From a virus: a stretch of 40,990 bases of DNA. A program made the translations under genes and the position numbers. Within the stretch, counting starts at the first letter, position 1; the number at the start of each line of letters is the position of its first letter. The stretch spans positions 1 through 40,990 of the IMG/VR virus record IMGVR_UViG_3300030104_000068; one strand, written 5' to 3'. Positions 23,601 through 31,142 of this stretch are shown here, one piece after another. The notes beneath the pieces are model-generated. The model did no database searches, was not told the DNA's origin, and worked only from the letters and a program-made list of their open reading frames with translations.

Positions 23601-25373
23601 GTTTCCTGTACCTGTAGTGTTTGCTGTTAAAGCTTGTGAACCAATAGCTACGTTATTATCTGCGGTAGTATTATCATCTAAAGCATTATATCCAATAGCT
23701 GTATTTGCAGCACCTGTAGTGTTAGCTCCTAAAGCATTATAACCAATTCCAGTATTGTTTGAAGCTGTGGTATTAGCGTCTAGTGTTACAGAACCAACTG
23801 CGGTGTTAAAAGCACCTGTTGTATTTGCTGATAAAGAATTGTAACCAATACCAACATTATTACTAGCTGTAGTGTTAGCGTCTAAAGCATAGTTACCGAT
23901 TCCAACATTTAAAGCTCCAGTTGAATTAGCATTTAAAGTGTTATATCCGATTGCTATATTATTATCAGCTGTTGTATTGGATGTAAGAGCTACTCTACCT
24001 ATTGCAATATTATAACTACCAGTAGTGTTACCACCTAGAGCATCATTACCCATAGCTACATTACTAGTTCCTGTAGTATTAGCGTCTAAAGTATCTAAAC
24101 CAACAGCAGTATTTTCAGCACCTGTAGTATTTGCTGCTAAAGAATCTTTACCGACTGCTGTATTATTTGATGCAGTTGTATTAGCAGTTAACGCATTTTG
24201 TCCCACAGCAGTGTTACTACCACCTGTTGTAAGCACAGTTAATGCTTTTCTTCCAATACCAGTATTATTATCACCACTTGTTAAATCATCAAAAACTTCA
24301 AAACCTAAACCTGTATTAGAACCTGCACTAGATAAAGTACCTGTACCTGCGTCTTGGCTTATAAGTAGGCTTTCACTAAAATTAGTAGCGTTAGATAATA
24401 TACCTGCACCATTGATTGTGCCTGTTACGTCTATACCTGAACTTGTTGTGGCTAGTTTATTGCTGTTATTGTAAGCTATTTCAACAGCTCCACCATTAGC
24501 TGCTGATATATAAGTTGCAGAAGCATCTGAGTTTTTTATTCTTAAATCATTACCTTGCAGACTTAGGTTACCTGTTCCTGCATCTACAATTCTACTATGA
24601 CTACCATCATGGTAAATCTGTAAATCTGAACCAGCTCCAAAGATGGCTTTTACATCGTCAGCAAAGGTTGCATTACCTGCGTGAGCTGTTGTAGATGCAA
24701 AGTCTACAGCTCCATCTATATCTACTACATCTAGGTTAGTAGTTCCGTCTACGTCTATATCGCCTGAGATGTCTAGTGAAGCCGCAGTAATAGAACTACT
24801 AAAAGTAGCTGCTGCTGCAAAAGTAGTGCCACCGCCATCTGCGATTGTTATAGCATCATCACCGTCTGAAAATTCTATAAGAGGTGTTTGTACTGAAGTT
24901 GAGGCTTCTATTAAAGGAGCTGTTACTGAAGTAGAAGCAGTAATGTTTCCTGTTAACTCTAAATCTGTAAAAAGATCGTAAACAACTCCACCAGAACCAC
25001 CACCATCAGTAGCTATTGCTTTTACTTGACCTGCGGCTATTGCAACATTAGCTCCACTACCTGCGGTAAATGTAAGAGTATAAGAAGTAGCGTTTTCTAT
25101 TATCCATACTTTAGAAACCGTATTAGGTAATAAAGTTACTGTACAGGCTTGTCCGCCTCCAGTAAGTTTAAGATACATCGATCTATCTGCATCAGATGCT
25201 CCGTCTGCGATAGTTATATTATCAGTAGAAGCATTGGCTATAGCTCTTGTGCCGTATCCTAAAGCTTCTCCAATTAACTCTAAATTTGTATTAGTTGTGT
25301 TGCCCCAAGTACCACTGGCATCACCTGTGCCCATTTCGTTTAGTCTTAGGTTATTTACGTATGTACTTGCCAT
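20643..25373 (-). CDS. Giant repeat tail fibre with S74 endosialidase-type chaperone
   Basis: 1,576 residues. The N-terminus (MASTYVNNLRLNEMGTGDAS) is a virion-attachment part, followed by beta-helix-like segments (ISGDIDVDGTTNLDVVDIDG, LQIYHDGSHSRIVDAG). From about residue 345 to 1440 it consists of some sixty 17-residue units such as TTASNNTAVGYNALDAN, a trimeric head-repeat style seen in adhesins and phage fibres. The end, about 1463-1576, is an intramolecular chaperone: TTSDRRIKKNIADNN supplies the Ser and Lys for self-cleavage, then IQLGVIAQEIEEILPD and a final coiled coil (VKELSTQVDELKQELKTLKG). The chaperone trims itself off after trimer folding. Likely the receptor-binding or surface-reaching fibre. 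The repeat array may vary by recombination. Confidence 0.95.
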   Translation of the reverse strand: MASTYVNNLRLNEMGTGDASGTWGNTTNTNLELIGEALGYGTRAIANASTDNITIADGASDADRSMYLKLTGGGQACTVTLLPNTVSKVWIIENATSYTLTFTAGSGANVAIAAGQVKAIATDGGGSGGVVYDLFTDLELTGNITASTSVTAPLIEASTSVQTPLIEFSDGDDAITIADGGGTTFAAAATFSSSITAASLDISGDIDVDGTTNLDVVDIDGAVDFASTTAHAGNATFADDVKAIFGAGSDLQIYHDGSHSRIVDAGTGNLSLQGNDLRIKNSDASATYISAANGGAVEIAYNNSNKLATTSSGIDVTGTINGAGILSNATNFSESLLISQDAGTGTLSSAGSNTGLGFEVFDDLTSGDNNTGIGRKALTVLTTGGSNTAVGQNALTANTTASNNTAVGKDSLAANTTGAENTAVGLDTLDANTTGTSNVAMGNDALGGNTTGSYNIAIGRVALTSNTTADNNIAIGYNTLNANSTGALNVGIGNYALDANTTASNNVGIGYNSLSANTTGAFNTAVGSVTLDANTTASNNTGIGYNALGANTTGAANTAIGYNALDDNTTADNNVAIGSQALTANTTGTGNTAVGTLALLANTTADANTAMGTSALASCTTGAGYNTGVGRSVLTSNTTGAYNTAIGGLALDANTTANSNVAIGYASMGSNTTGNTNTAVGTSALFTNTVGDRNVAIGHQTLYYTIPDSNVDMYNVAVGYEALLQNTTGTNNVAIGGLALDANTTASNNTAVGKSALTANTTGAANTAVGAETLDANTTGGENTAVGFKSLGENTTGSANTVLGYAALDANTTASNNTAIGRAALGLNTTGANNVAVGYGSLDANTTASNNVAVGHDSLGANTTGDENTAMGAYALDANTTGSDNTALGYLALSANTTAGNNVAIGRKSMQVNTTGASNTAVGAQSLDANTTGANNTAMGHNSLTANTTGASNVGVGKSALAANTTGASNVGVGRGALQTNTTASNNTAVGDEALFANTTGAQNSAFGHSSLQQNTTGQYNTGIGDFALYANTTASNSTAVGKDALLQNTTGANNTAIGYQSLTSNTTASNNNALGYNSLGSNTTGDQNAAFGHNSLGTNTTASNNSGFGFQALMSNTTGTQNTAVGSIALDANTTGNSNTAIGYGSMSANTTGLANTAVGRTSLENSTTASNNTAVGYACLAQTTTGANNTAMGYLASNLNTTGANNTSLGYQSLYNNTTASDNTSIGYNALNLNTTASQNTAVGALALDSNTTGAENTAVGRNAASANTTGTLNVAMGVDSLSSNTTGDNHVAIGHGALQDNTTADNNTAVGFRSLFDNTTGASNTALGYAALLSNTTAGNNTAVGLQTLDACTTGASNSAVGVNALGALTTAAACAALGDAAGSAITTGGDNVCIGYAAGNNIAAGVSNVVVGTSAVTANSGHSNTIVIGASSTGKGANTGFINPNSGGVYQGNNSADWSTTSDRRIKKNIADNNTGLEAINKIQVRNFEYRTEDEIVDFENPKAAVVNIDGIQLGVIAQEIEEILPDVVKEETTGVKTVNPDNLKWYLINAVKELSTQVDELKQELKTLKGE
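21060..24310 (-). repeat. 51-bp coding repeat array in the fibre gene
   Basis: About sixty tandem 51-base units coding NTAVGxxxLxANTT-type 17-residue repeats. Units are degenerate at DNA level, but short blocks recur. The edges given are approximate. Variation in unit number between related phages is expected, and assembly errors in this stretch are possible. Confidence 0.85.
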
Positions 25374-25388
25374 TGTTATTCTCCAATT

Positions 25389-25401
25389 TGATTATATATC
25401 A
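25389..25401 (-). promoter_or_regulatory. Repeated 13-nt motif TGATATATAATCA (copy 2)
   Basis: Identical on the minus strand to copy 1 at 10188-10200. It sits in the 42-base gap before the fibre gene, 15 bases upstream of the ribosome site and start, with TATAAT inside. If it is a -10 region, transcripts would begin just before the fibre ribosome site (GGAGAATAACA). No convincing -35 is seen, so a phage-specific activator or polymerase could be involved. Confidence 0.45.
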
Positions 25402-25415
25402 TATTCTTTTAAAAA

Positions 25416-26111
25416 TTAAGCAACTTCTTTCCAATCAGGAGTTTGATTATCAGTAACATTAGTATAGCTAGGTGTTTGTGAAACACTTACTTCACTGTAA
25501 CTAGGTGTTTGACTATCGGGCACAAGACCCCAAACATTCACTCTAGCTGCTGTTCCTGTACCAAAAACTCCTTCAACAACTATTACATTATTTGCTAAAA
25601 CTGTTATAGAACCTAATGTTCCTGTGCTAGATACTCCTGTAACTGTAAGCACGTTAGCTGATGTAGTTGTAACACTTCCTAATCCTGAAGTAGCTGCATT
25701 TCCTGTTACAAGTACGGTAGCTCCTGCAGTAACCGACTCATCGCCTAGTTCTCCTGCTGAAGCCGAACCTGAAACTCCTGTGACTGCCGCACCTGCTGTA
25801 ATGGCGTTACCTAGTGCGGAAGTACCTGCGTTACCAGAAGCGGAAATGTTTGCTTCTGCGGCAACGGTTTCACTACCCAACGTAGAAGTACCTACGTTAC
25901 CTGTTACTGCTAGGGTAGCTGTAGCAACAACAGTTTCACTTCCTAGTGCGGAAGTACCTGCAACTCCTGTGACTGCAATAACAGCTGTAGCAACAACAGT
26001 TTCACTTCCTAGTGCGGAAGTACCTGCAACTCCTGTGACTACTGCGGGTATTGGTTCACCAAAGGTCAGTTGACCCCAAGTACCTCTACCCCAACCCGTT
26101 AAATTAGCCAT
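25416..26111 (-). CDS. Repeat-containing structural protein with WGRGTWG start (231 aa)
   Basis: Opens MANLTGWGRGTWGQLTFGEP, an N-terminus I know from marine phage structural proteins. It is followed by about seven 22-residue beta repeats (VTGVAGTSALGSETVVATAV) that look like stacked strands of a shaft or surface protein. The C-terminus has three short repeats: SQTPSYSEV, SQTPSYTNV, NQTPDWKEV. No signal peptide. It is located just before the fibre gene, so a fibre partner or decoration role is likely, not shown. Confidence 0.8.
   Translation of the reverse strand: MANLTGWGRGTWGQLTFGEPIPAVVTGVAGTSALGSETVVATAVIAVTGVAGTSALGSETVVATATLAVTGNVGTSTLGSETVAAEANISASGNAGTSALGNAITAGAAVTGVSGSASAGELGDESVTAGATVLVTGNAATSGLGSVTTTSANVLTVTGVSSTGTLGSITVLANNVIVVEGVFGTGTAARVNVWGLVPDSQTPSYSEVSVSQTPSYTNVTDNQTPDWKEVA
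25918..26040 (-). repeat. 57-bp perfect direct repeat, 66-bp period
   Basis: Bases 25918-25974 and 25984-26040 are identical, and encode the repeat AGTSALGSETVVATA twice. The exact identity points to a recent duplication in the coding array. Confidence 0.9.
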
Positions 26112-26117
26112 AGGCTA

Positions 26118-26549
26118 CTAAGCTATTCTTATAATAGCGTTAGAAGCATCTGCTGCAGGAAATTGAATAGTAAAATCGCCATTAGTTGAAGTTTTATCTC
26201 CACCGAATGCTAAAACACAAACAGCAGGATCTCCTGATGCAGTATCATTAAAAATCATAGCTCCGTTTGCAGTAATAGTTGCTGAACTAAAAGTTAAATC
26301 AGCAAAATCGGTTAAAGCAGTAGTACCTGAACTTGAAGGATCTACTCGCGTTAGCGAAGCTCCTTTTGCAGTGTAGTTCGTTCCACTTGCCTCATTACTT
26401 GTTGTGTATGCAGTAGTAGAAGCTCCTAAACTAGCTGAACTAGTGTATAGGGCTAATTTAAAATCGTTACCGCCTGAGTTTTTAAAATTATGTACTGCTT
26501 CCAAAAGTTCTTTTTTGAAAGACGTACACATTGCTTGGGTTATTGCCAT
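26118..26549 (-). CDS. Putative virion structural protein (143 aa)
   Basis: The opening MAITQAMCTSFKKELLEAVH and the following FKLALYTSSASLGASTTAYT are a pattern common in marine phage structural proteins of unknown role. The rest is beta-rich (FADLTFSSATITANGAMIFN, VCVLAFGGDKTS). It starts in a TAATG overlap with the gene before. From memory, such genes sit between neck and fibre genes. A small surface or neck-fibre protein is likely. Confidence 0.75.
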   Translation of the reverse strand: MAITQAMCTSFKKELLEAVHNFKNSGGNDFKLALYTSSASLGASTTAYTTSNEASGTNYTAKGASLTRVDPSSSGTTALTDFADLTFSSATITANGAMIFNDTASGDPAVCVLAFGGDKTSTNGDFTIQFPAADASNAIIRIA

Positions 26550-26839
26550 TACAGTCTCCTTATTATATCAGCCATATCACTATGACCTTGTTTATCTAAT
26601 AAACCTGCTACAGTAGCTCTGTCGCTAACAATAGCCTGTTTCATATACAATAAAACGACAGCATGTATATGATCTTTAAATGCTTCAGCTTGCGCCTTAA
26701 CCATAGGATCAGCGTTATCGCTTACAGCTATTAGTCGTTCCATTATTCTTTGAGCCCAGTATTCTGGACTTAATCCTTTATTATCCGTTGTTTGAACATT
26801 TACTTGTCCTATTGTTGTTTCAGTGTCTACACTAAACAT
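26549..26839 (-). CDS. Small helical hypothetical protein (96 aa)
   Basis: An N-terminal beta segment (MFSVDTETTIGQVNVQTTDN) and then helices (GLSPEYWAQRIMERLIAV, AQAEAFKDHIHAVVLLYMKQ) ending MADIIRRL. The ATG at 26839 is preceded by GGAGGTGCAA; a GTG two codons earlier overlaps that ribosome site, so the ATG is preferred. Ends in TAATG with the next gene. Role unknown; it belongs to the neck/tail group. Confidence 0.7.
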   Translation of the reverse strand: MFSVDTETTIGQVNVQTTDNKGLSPEYWAQRIMERLIAVSDNADPMVKAQAEAFKDHIHAVVLLYMKQAIVSDRATVAGLLDKQGHSDMADIIRRL

Positions 26840-27500
26840 TTGCACCTCCAGGAGCGATTATTTTTACTTGGTCATGTCTTGCTTCATCTCTAACATCTTT
26901 AAACTCACCTAATAGTTTTAACATCGCTAATGCTTCTTGAAATTTTTGTTCGTATAACATAATAACATCAGGAGCTGATTTCATAAACACTGCTCCTTCT
27001 ACTAAAGCACCGTATAACATAGCGTTCGGAGCATTTTCCGATAACCAACTTTGATTACTATCGCCTACTGTAGTTAAAGAATTAGGTCTGTAATTATAAT
27101 GTAATTCTACAGAATAATTGGCATCAGGGGTAGGAGCTATAATAAAACTATCTTCATCAAACTGTGCATAGTAAAGGGGTTTGCCTGTTGTGGCTACTGC
27201 TGGAGTGTAATCCCTAATCCAAGAAACGTGTTTTAATAATAAATAACTGTAATTACTAGATGAGTCGATTAAAGCTAAACTGTACGGAGATAAAAAATCA
27301 GTAGGCATAGCTAAATAAGTATTTCCTGTAGTAAGACTTCCAGTCACGTTTTTACGGAAAACAGGTAATTCAACTCCTTTTAAAATGCGCTCTTCTGCTG
27401 TTTGTATAAATGTATCTAAAGTGTTTACAAAAGTAGTTTCTGTATTATCTAAATAGTTTTGAACTGCTGTTTTTAACCCACTGTATGTAAATCCTGCCAT
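26832..27500 (-). CDS. Head-tail adaptor-like protein (222 aa)
   Basis: The N-terminal helices (FTYSGLKTAVQNYLDNTETT, LDTFIQTAEERILKGVELPV) and the beta segment FDEDSFIIAPTPDANYSVEL, then LHYNYRPN, followed by long helices fit the adaptor proteins that sit below the portal in short-tailed phages (a phage adaptor family I recall from podovirus annotation). Lies two genes after a P22 gp4-like protein. Starts in TAATG with the zinc-ribbon gene. Adaptor identity is inferred from fold pattern and position. Confidence 0.75.
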   Translation of the reverse strand: MAGFTYSGLKTAVQNYLDNTETTFVNTLDTFIQTAEERILKGVELPVFRKNVTGSLTTGNTYLAMPTDFLSPYSLALIDSSSNYSYLLLKHVSWIRDYTPAVATTGKPLYYAQFDEDSFIIAPTPDANYSVELHYNYRPNSLTTVGDSNQSWLSENAPNAMLYGALVEGAVFMKSAPDVIMLYEQKFQEALAMLKLLGEFKDVRDEARHDQVKIIAPGGANV

Positions 27501-27838
27501 TATGTAACCACCGTTATAGTACCTAAAGTTGTTGTAGCTTCATAACCTTCAAAAACAGTTCCTATAGGATCTGAGTGAAAAGTCATTCCACCTGCTGAAA
27601 GATTTGTTGTACTTACAATTCCGTTTGCACTTTTTGGTATAGTTGTTTCAGGACGAGGCTTCCATAAAGTTTCTGCGTCGACTGAAACAGGTGGAGGATC
27701 TAGTTGAGGATGTTTAGGCTCATAGCATTCTTCACATACTCTAAAATTATCCCATGAAATAGACGCAGTTTTATACGGGTATTTAAAACCGCAATTATCA
27801 CATATAAAGTAAGCGTATTTACCTGAAGCGTATGCCAT
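27500..27838 (-). CDS. Zinc-ribbon protein of the neck region (112 aa)
   Basis: Four Cys in two CxxC knuckles (FICDNCGFKYPY at 13 and 16; FRVCEECYEP at 35 and 38) form a probable zinc ribbon, followed by PKHPQLDPPPVS and a beta-rich C-terminal half (GTVFEGYEATTTLGTITVVT). It is flanked on both sides by TAATG overlaps with adaptor-like genes, so it is made with the neck. A structural zinc knot at the head-tail junction or a DNA-contacting role is possible. Confidence 0.8.
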   Translation of the reverse strand: MAYASGKYAYFICDNCGFKYPYKTASISWDNFRVCEECYEPKHPQLDPPPVSVDAETLWKPRPETTIPKSANGIVSTTNLSAGGMTFHSDPIGTVFEGYEATTTLGTITVVT

Positions 27839-28509
27839 TATATATACTCATGTTTAGGAACAAGTCTTAAAGGGGAACGGTCTTCATCGTATCTTAACGC
27901 ATTCGCTAAATCTTGTTCGTATTGTTCTTTCATTATACCTAGTTTTTGCACATTCTTTTTTAAACACAAATAGTAAGCTAACCCTGAAACTAAACAAGGC
28001 ATAAACCTACTAGGTATGTCTATATCGTTAGTTTGCGCTGTAGCGTCTTCTATTCTACGCCAAACATAGTAAATGAGTTTGTCAGTTGAGTTCTCTGGTG
28101 TTGGGTATAAATGAATAACAGGGGTTTTTAAACGTTCTAACCAATATTCAGTTGATCTTGCTTTAGTTGTTTTATTAGGAATTCCTACAAATTCATTACG
28201 GTCTATTCTGTCTAAAGGAAGATCAGTAACTGTGTCATTGACTGTTCTTTGAATGTATGCATCTAAAATATCAATATCAAAAGCATTTATAGTGTATTCA
28301 TTAGTTCCTTCAGTGAGACTAAGTTCTACCTTAGTTATTTCCCACATTTGAATACCTCTGTTTGACCAATCGGCAAACATAATATTTAAAGAACGTCTAG
28401 CTGTAACAGCATCATAAGAAGTACGAGCTTCCAGTCCTGCAAGCTCGTATGCTTCTTCTATTGCGGTCGCTACATCTAAACTAAATGTACGAGTTCCTGA
28501 GGTTGCCAT
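27838..28509 (-). CDS. P22 gp4-like head-tail adaptor or DNA-stabilisation protein (223 aa)
   Basis: The helical N-terminus (ATAIEEAYELAGLEARTSYD, then ARRSLNIMFADWSNRGIQMW) and beta strand pairs (KVELSLTEGTNEYTINA, WLERLKTPVIHLYPTPEN) with the C-terminal helix SGLAYYLCLKKNVQKLGIM match the pattern of P22 gp4-type adaptors that attach under the portal ring. Its place between head genes and tail genes agrees. It joins the zinc-ribbon gene by TAATG. Family name from memory; the adaptor role is well supported by pattern and context. Confidence 0.82.
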   Translation of the reverse strand: MATSGTRTFSLDVATAIEEAYELAGLEARTSYDAVTARRSLNIMFADWSNRGIQMWEITKVELSLTEGTNEYTINAFDIDILDAYIQRTVNDTVTDLPLDRIDRNEFVGIPNKTTKARSTEYWLERLKTPVIHLYPTPENSTDKLIYYVWRRIEDATAQTNDIDIPSRFMPCLVSGLAYYLCLKKNVQKLGIMKEQYEQDLANALRYDEDRSPLRLVPKHEYI

Positions 28510-28511
28510 TA

Positions 28512-28928
28512 TTAATAACTTTTAACAAATTCGGCTACTATCGTATAATGGTCATGGTTAGTGTGTCCATGAGTAGTTAAATCCAGATCACCTGTTATAC
28601 CACTACCTGCGTTATTCGGGAGACCGCCCCATTCTCTAAAGTCCATATGACCTGAGACTACTCCTGCTGCCGCACTACCTCCTAAAACCGTACATACAAC
28701 ATTAGAAGTCGCGTCCCATTCAAGAGTGACTCTTATACCGCCTATGTCGTACCATAGTTGCGATAAGGTTACTCTTGTACACGTTTCTCCTTCATTGTTA
28801 GTGTTTAGTCCTGAAACGTCTACTTTTTGAACAGAAGACTCTCCAGTACCGTCAGAGATATTAGTAAATTTATAAACTAGCTTCCTGTCATTATCAATAA
28901 TTTTTTGACTGGTGACTGCGTCTGCCAT
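28512..28928 (-). CDS. Putative virion structural protein (138 aa)
   Basis: Beta-rich protein with MADAVTSQKIIDNDRKLVYK, FTNISDGTGESSVQKVDVSG and a His/Asn-rich end (LTTHGHTNHDHYTIV). I know this pattern only as a hypothetical structural protein in marine phages with similar neighbours. It comes right after the 182-residue protein and before the gp4-like adaptor. Head-surface or head-completion protein is the best guess. Confidence 0.75.
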   Translation of the reverse strand: MADAVTSQKIIDNDRKLVYKFTNISDGTGESSVQKVDVSGLNTNNEGETCTRVTLSQLWYDIGGIRVTLEWDATSNVVCTVLGGSAAAGVVSGHMDFREWGGLPNNAGSGITGDLDLTTHGHTNHDHYTIVAEFVKSY

Positions 28929-28940
28929 AATTTACTCCTA

Positions 28941-29489
28941 TTAAGCGATTTGTACGTATTCAATAATAAATGTAAAAGAACCCGCAGTAGTTGCGTCAAC
29001 TGTATTAGTAATATTACAGTAGATAGTTCTTTCAGCAGATGTGTATTGAACTGAAGCTGGTGCAGTAGTTGCATCTTGAGTTTGAACAACAAGAGAAGTT
29101 AAAGTAACGTTACCCACCACTACAGTAGTACCGCCATCAAGAATTTCATCTGTTTGAGCTGCAACGATTTGTGCACCTGAACTTGAAGTACCAACTTCAT
29201 ATCCTATGTCTCCTGTTCCTATAACTGGTGCAGTAGCACAAAAGACTTTAATATCTGTAATAATAGTGTTTGCAGGCTGTGTAAACTCTCCTATAGCAGG
29301 TGAATCTCCCGCTGTAGTATTAACTGTTACTCCAGTTGCAAAACCTACGTGTTTTACGTATTTATCAGTAACAATACCTGTAGACGCAATAGTCGCTACA
29401 TCAGTTTCTGCGCCTGTAGTACTATTAATCGATATTACTTTAAAACCATTTTCAGACCTAACTGGTCCGTTAAATGTTGAATTTGCCAT
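28941..29489 (-). CDS. Putative capsid-associated protein (182 aa)
   Basis: Opening MANSTFNGPVRSENGFKVIS is shared with marine phage structural proteins I recall. The rest is a beta-sandwich-like sequence (GDIGYEVGTSSSGAQIVAAQ, SAERTIYCNITNTVDATTAG, SFTFIIEYVQIA). A strong ribosome site (AGGAGGAAATT) precedes the ATG. First gene after the capsid terminator, with a motif-bearing 154-base gap before it, so it likely starts its own transcript. A head decoration role is plausible. Confidence 0.75.
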   Translation of the reverse strand: MANSTFNGPVRSENGFKVISINSTTGAETDVATIASTGIVTDKYVKHVGFATGVTVNTTAGDSPAIGEFTQPANTIITDIKVFCATAPVIGTGDIGYEVGTSSSGAQIVAAQTDEILDGGTTVVVGNVTLTSLVVQTQDATTAPASVQYTSAERTIYCNITNTVDATTAGSFTFIIEYVQIA

Positions 29490-29574
29490 AATTTCCTCCT
29501 AAGGAAATAAGTTCTACCGTCTCGGCTTGTCTGCTAGGTCAGTCTGTAGAACAAGTTAATAAATCCTAGTCTTC

Positions 29575-29587
29575 TGATTGTATATCA
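29575..29587 (-). promoter_or_regulatory. Repeated 13-nt motif TGATATACAATCA (copy 3)
   Basis: Differs from the other two copies by one base. It lies between the terminator behind the capsid gene and the ribosome site of the 182-residue gene, exactly where a new promoter would be needed. Consistent with a late promoter -10 element; not proven. Confidence 0.5.
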
Positions 29588-29596
29588 TTCGCTTAC

Positions 29597-29624
29597 AAAA
29601 GAAAAGGGAGCCGAAGCTCCCTTT
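29597..29624 (-). terminator. Intrinsic terminator after the major capsid gene
   Basis: Stem AAGGGAGC/GCTCCCTT (29604-29611 with 29616-29623) around a TTCG loop on the minus strand, followed by TTTTCTTTT. It starts 20 bases after the capsid stop. Near-symmetric A/T flanks mean it could also work in the other direction, but no genes there need it. Confidence 0.88.
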
Positions 29625-29643
29625 AATTATTCAAATTAATGAA

Positions 29644-30552
29644 TTACGCTCCTGGTGAACCGAAGATTCCTCTCCAATCACTCCAACCAAAGCTATAACG
29701 TTCTCTAGCCTTATATCTTACATTACCAGTTTCGAAGTCGCCTTCCATACTAGTTGATACAGGCGTTCTAACAAAATGTTTCATTCCGTTAGGTACGTCA
29801 GTTTTGATGAAGAAAGCATCAGTATCTGTTAGATAATGATTTACAACATAGCCTTCAGAAATCATTCCCATGTTTCTAATTGCGTTGATGTCATTATCTG
29901 AAGTACCGACTCTTCCTGGAGTTTCCAGTAATCTATCAGCTACAAATTGCAAAGCAGGTGGAATAATTAATTTCTTTGCTTGTGCATTGACTTTTAAATT
30001 TCTTTCATCTTTAAAGTCAGCGATATCAATTAACGCTTGCTCTAATGAAGTTTCATTTAAGTCTGCTGCTGTAGAAAGCTCGTTTCTCAAGTCAACATTA
30101 GCAACCGTTGGATGGTCTGTAGCGCAAAGCTCTTTTCCATCTCCACCAACATATGAAGAACTAAACGCATTGTTTAATACGTTAGCAGCCTTCACTTGTT
30201 TAGTTTGTTGCATAGATCTAGCTAAAGCTCTTGTGTATCTTGAAGAAAGTGTATCGTAAAGATTATCTTCGATAGCTTCTTCAGTTAACGCAAACGCTAA
30301 TGCTATTGTTTCATGAGTAAAACGCGATGTCCAAGATTCTTGAGCTGTGTCATAAATAACCGCTGCTCCTTCTCCTTTAGTCGGTGCTTCACCAAACCCA
30401 CTTAACATTACTTCTTCCTCGAACGCTCTTTCAGAACTCTCGGTATCGAAGATGTCTTCGTGTTCATTATTATATCTCTCATACTCTAATCCAAAGAGAG
30501 CATGGAGTCCTGGTACTAGTTCTTTAACTAGTTGGGCTCTATTAATTGCCAT
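29644..30552 (-). CDS. Major capsid protein (HK97-fold, Mu gpT-like)
   Basis: 302 residues. N-terminal helix (MAINRAQLVKELVPGLHALF, then GLEYERYNNEHEDIF), a turn GFGEAPTKGEGAAVIYDTA, a long helix TALTEEAIEDN-type region (FALTEEAIEDNLYDTLSSRY), and a C-terminal strand (RYKARERYSFGWSDWRGIFG) match capsid proteins often annotated as Mu-like gpT in marine phages. It follows scaffold and minor head genes, has an excellent ribosome site (AAGGAGAATAA), and is followed by the strongest terminator of the region, all typical of the capsid gene. Fold assignment is by family resemblance, not calculation. Confidence 0.92.
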   Translation of the reverse strand: MAINRAQLVKELVPGLHALFGLEYERYNNEHEDIFDTESSERAFEEEVMLSGFGEAPTKGEGAAVIYDTAQESWTSRFTHETIALAFALTEEAIEDNLYDTLSSRYTRALARSMQQTKQVKAANVLNNAFSSSYVGGDGKELCATDHPTVANVDLRNELSTAADLNETSLEQALIDIADFKDERNLKVNAQAKKLIIPPALQFVADRLLETPGRVGTSDNDINAIRNMGMISEGYVVNHYLTDTDAFFIKTDVPNGMKHFVRTPVSTSMEGDFETGNVRYKARERYSFGWSDWRGIFGSPGA

Positions 30553-30569
30553 TATTTATTCTCCTTAGA

Positions 30570-31109
30570 TTATACAGCAAATGTGTTAGTCGGGAATGTG
30601 AACAATCCTCTCGCATAAGCACCTATTGAGTTGCTTGGTTGCGAAGCGAATCCTACACATAACGCTACACCACTTGATGTTGTTGCAGTCACACCCTCTT
30701 TAGACCTACCGTTGGTTGTTGAACCCGCTGTAGTTGAAAGAGTGTATTTAGAGCCGATAAAACTTACTGCAGGTGTACCTGCTGTAAATTGAGCTTCGTA
30801 AACGATCGCAGGATCATTATAAACGAGAGCTTCCGCATCGTCTCCGCCGAGTGTCGCAGTGTCAGCAGTCCAAACTTTAGAAAAAGTTGGAGTACCGTCA
30901 GTTGCGGTATAGTATACCCCGTAAAATACGCCGATAGGAGTACCAGTCGCCGTGCCTTGAATGACATATCCGCTAGATAAATTAACTACATCACCTGAAA
31001 AGATTGATGCGTTAGTTGCACTTGCGATTCTCATTTTAGCAGGACGAATAACACCACCGTACATATGATATGCTGGAGTAAAACCATCTGGTTTATTTGT
31101 ATTAGCCAT
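30570..31109 (-). CDS. Putative head decoration or minor capsid protein (179 aa)
   Basis: MANTNKPDGFTPAYHMYGGV is followed by a beta-rich body (GDVVNLSSGYVIQGTATGTP, IGVFYGVYYTATDGTPTFSK) and a compact end (ARGLFTFPTNTFAV). No signal or membrane helix. A clear ribosome site (AAGGAGACAATC) precedes the ATG. Directly before the capsid gene in transcription order, where many phages carry a decoration or head-stabilising protein. The exact role is inferred. Confidence 0.8.
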   Translation of the reverse strand: MANTNKPDGFTPAYHMYGGVIRPAKMRIASATNASIFSGDVVNLSSGYVIQGTATGTPIGVFYGVYYTATDGTPTFSKVWTADTATLGGDDAEALVYNDPAIVYEAQFTAGTPAVSFIGSKYTLSTTAGSTTNGRSKEGVTATTSSGVALCVGFASQPSNSIGAYARGLFTFPTNTFAV

Positions 31110-31142
31110 GATTGTCTCCTTTGGTTATATACATTGTTATTA

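Noticed and set aside
21060-24310. CRISPR-like array
   Set aside because: Repeats are degenerate, contiguous and coding in one long frame; no spacers.
21850-24981. Several plus-strand open frames opposite the fibre repeats
   Set aside because: Periodic antisense of the 51-base repeats gives long stop-free runs; composition (VVFASKA-type repeats) is an artefact.
25624-26073. 149-residue plus-strand open frame
   Set aside because: Antisense of the repeat protein at 25416-26111, no ribosome site.
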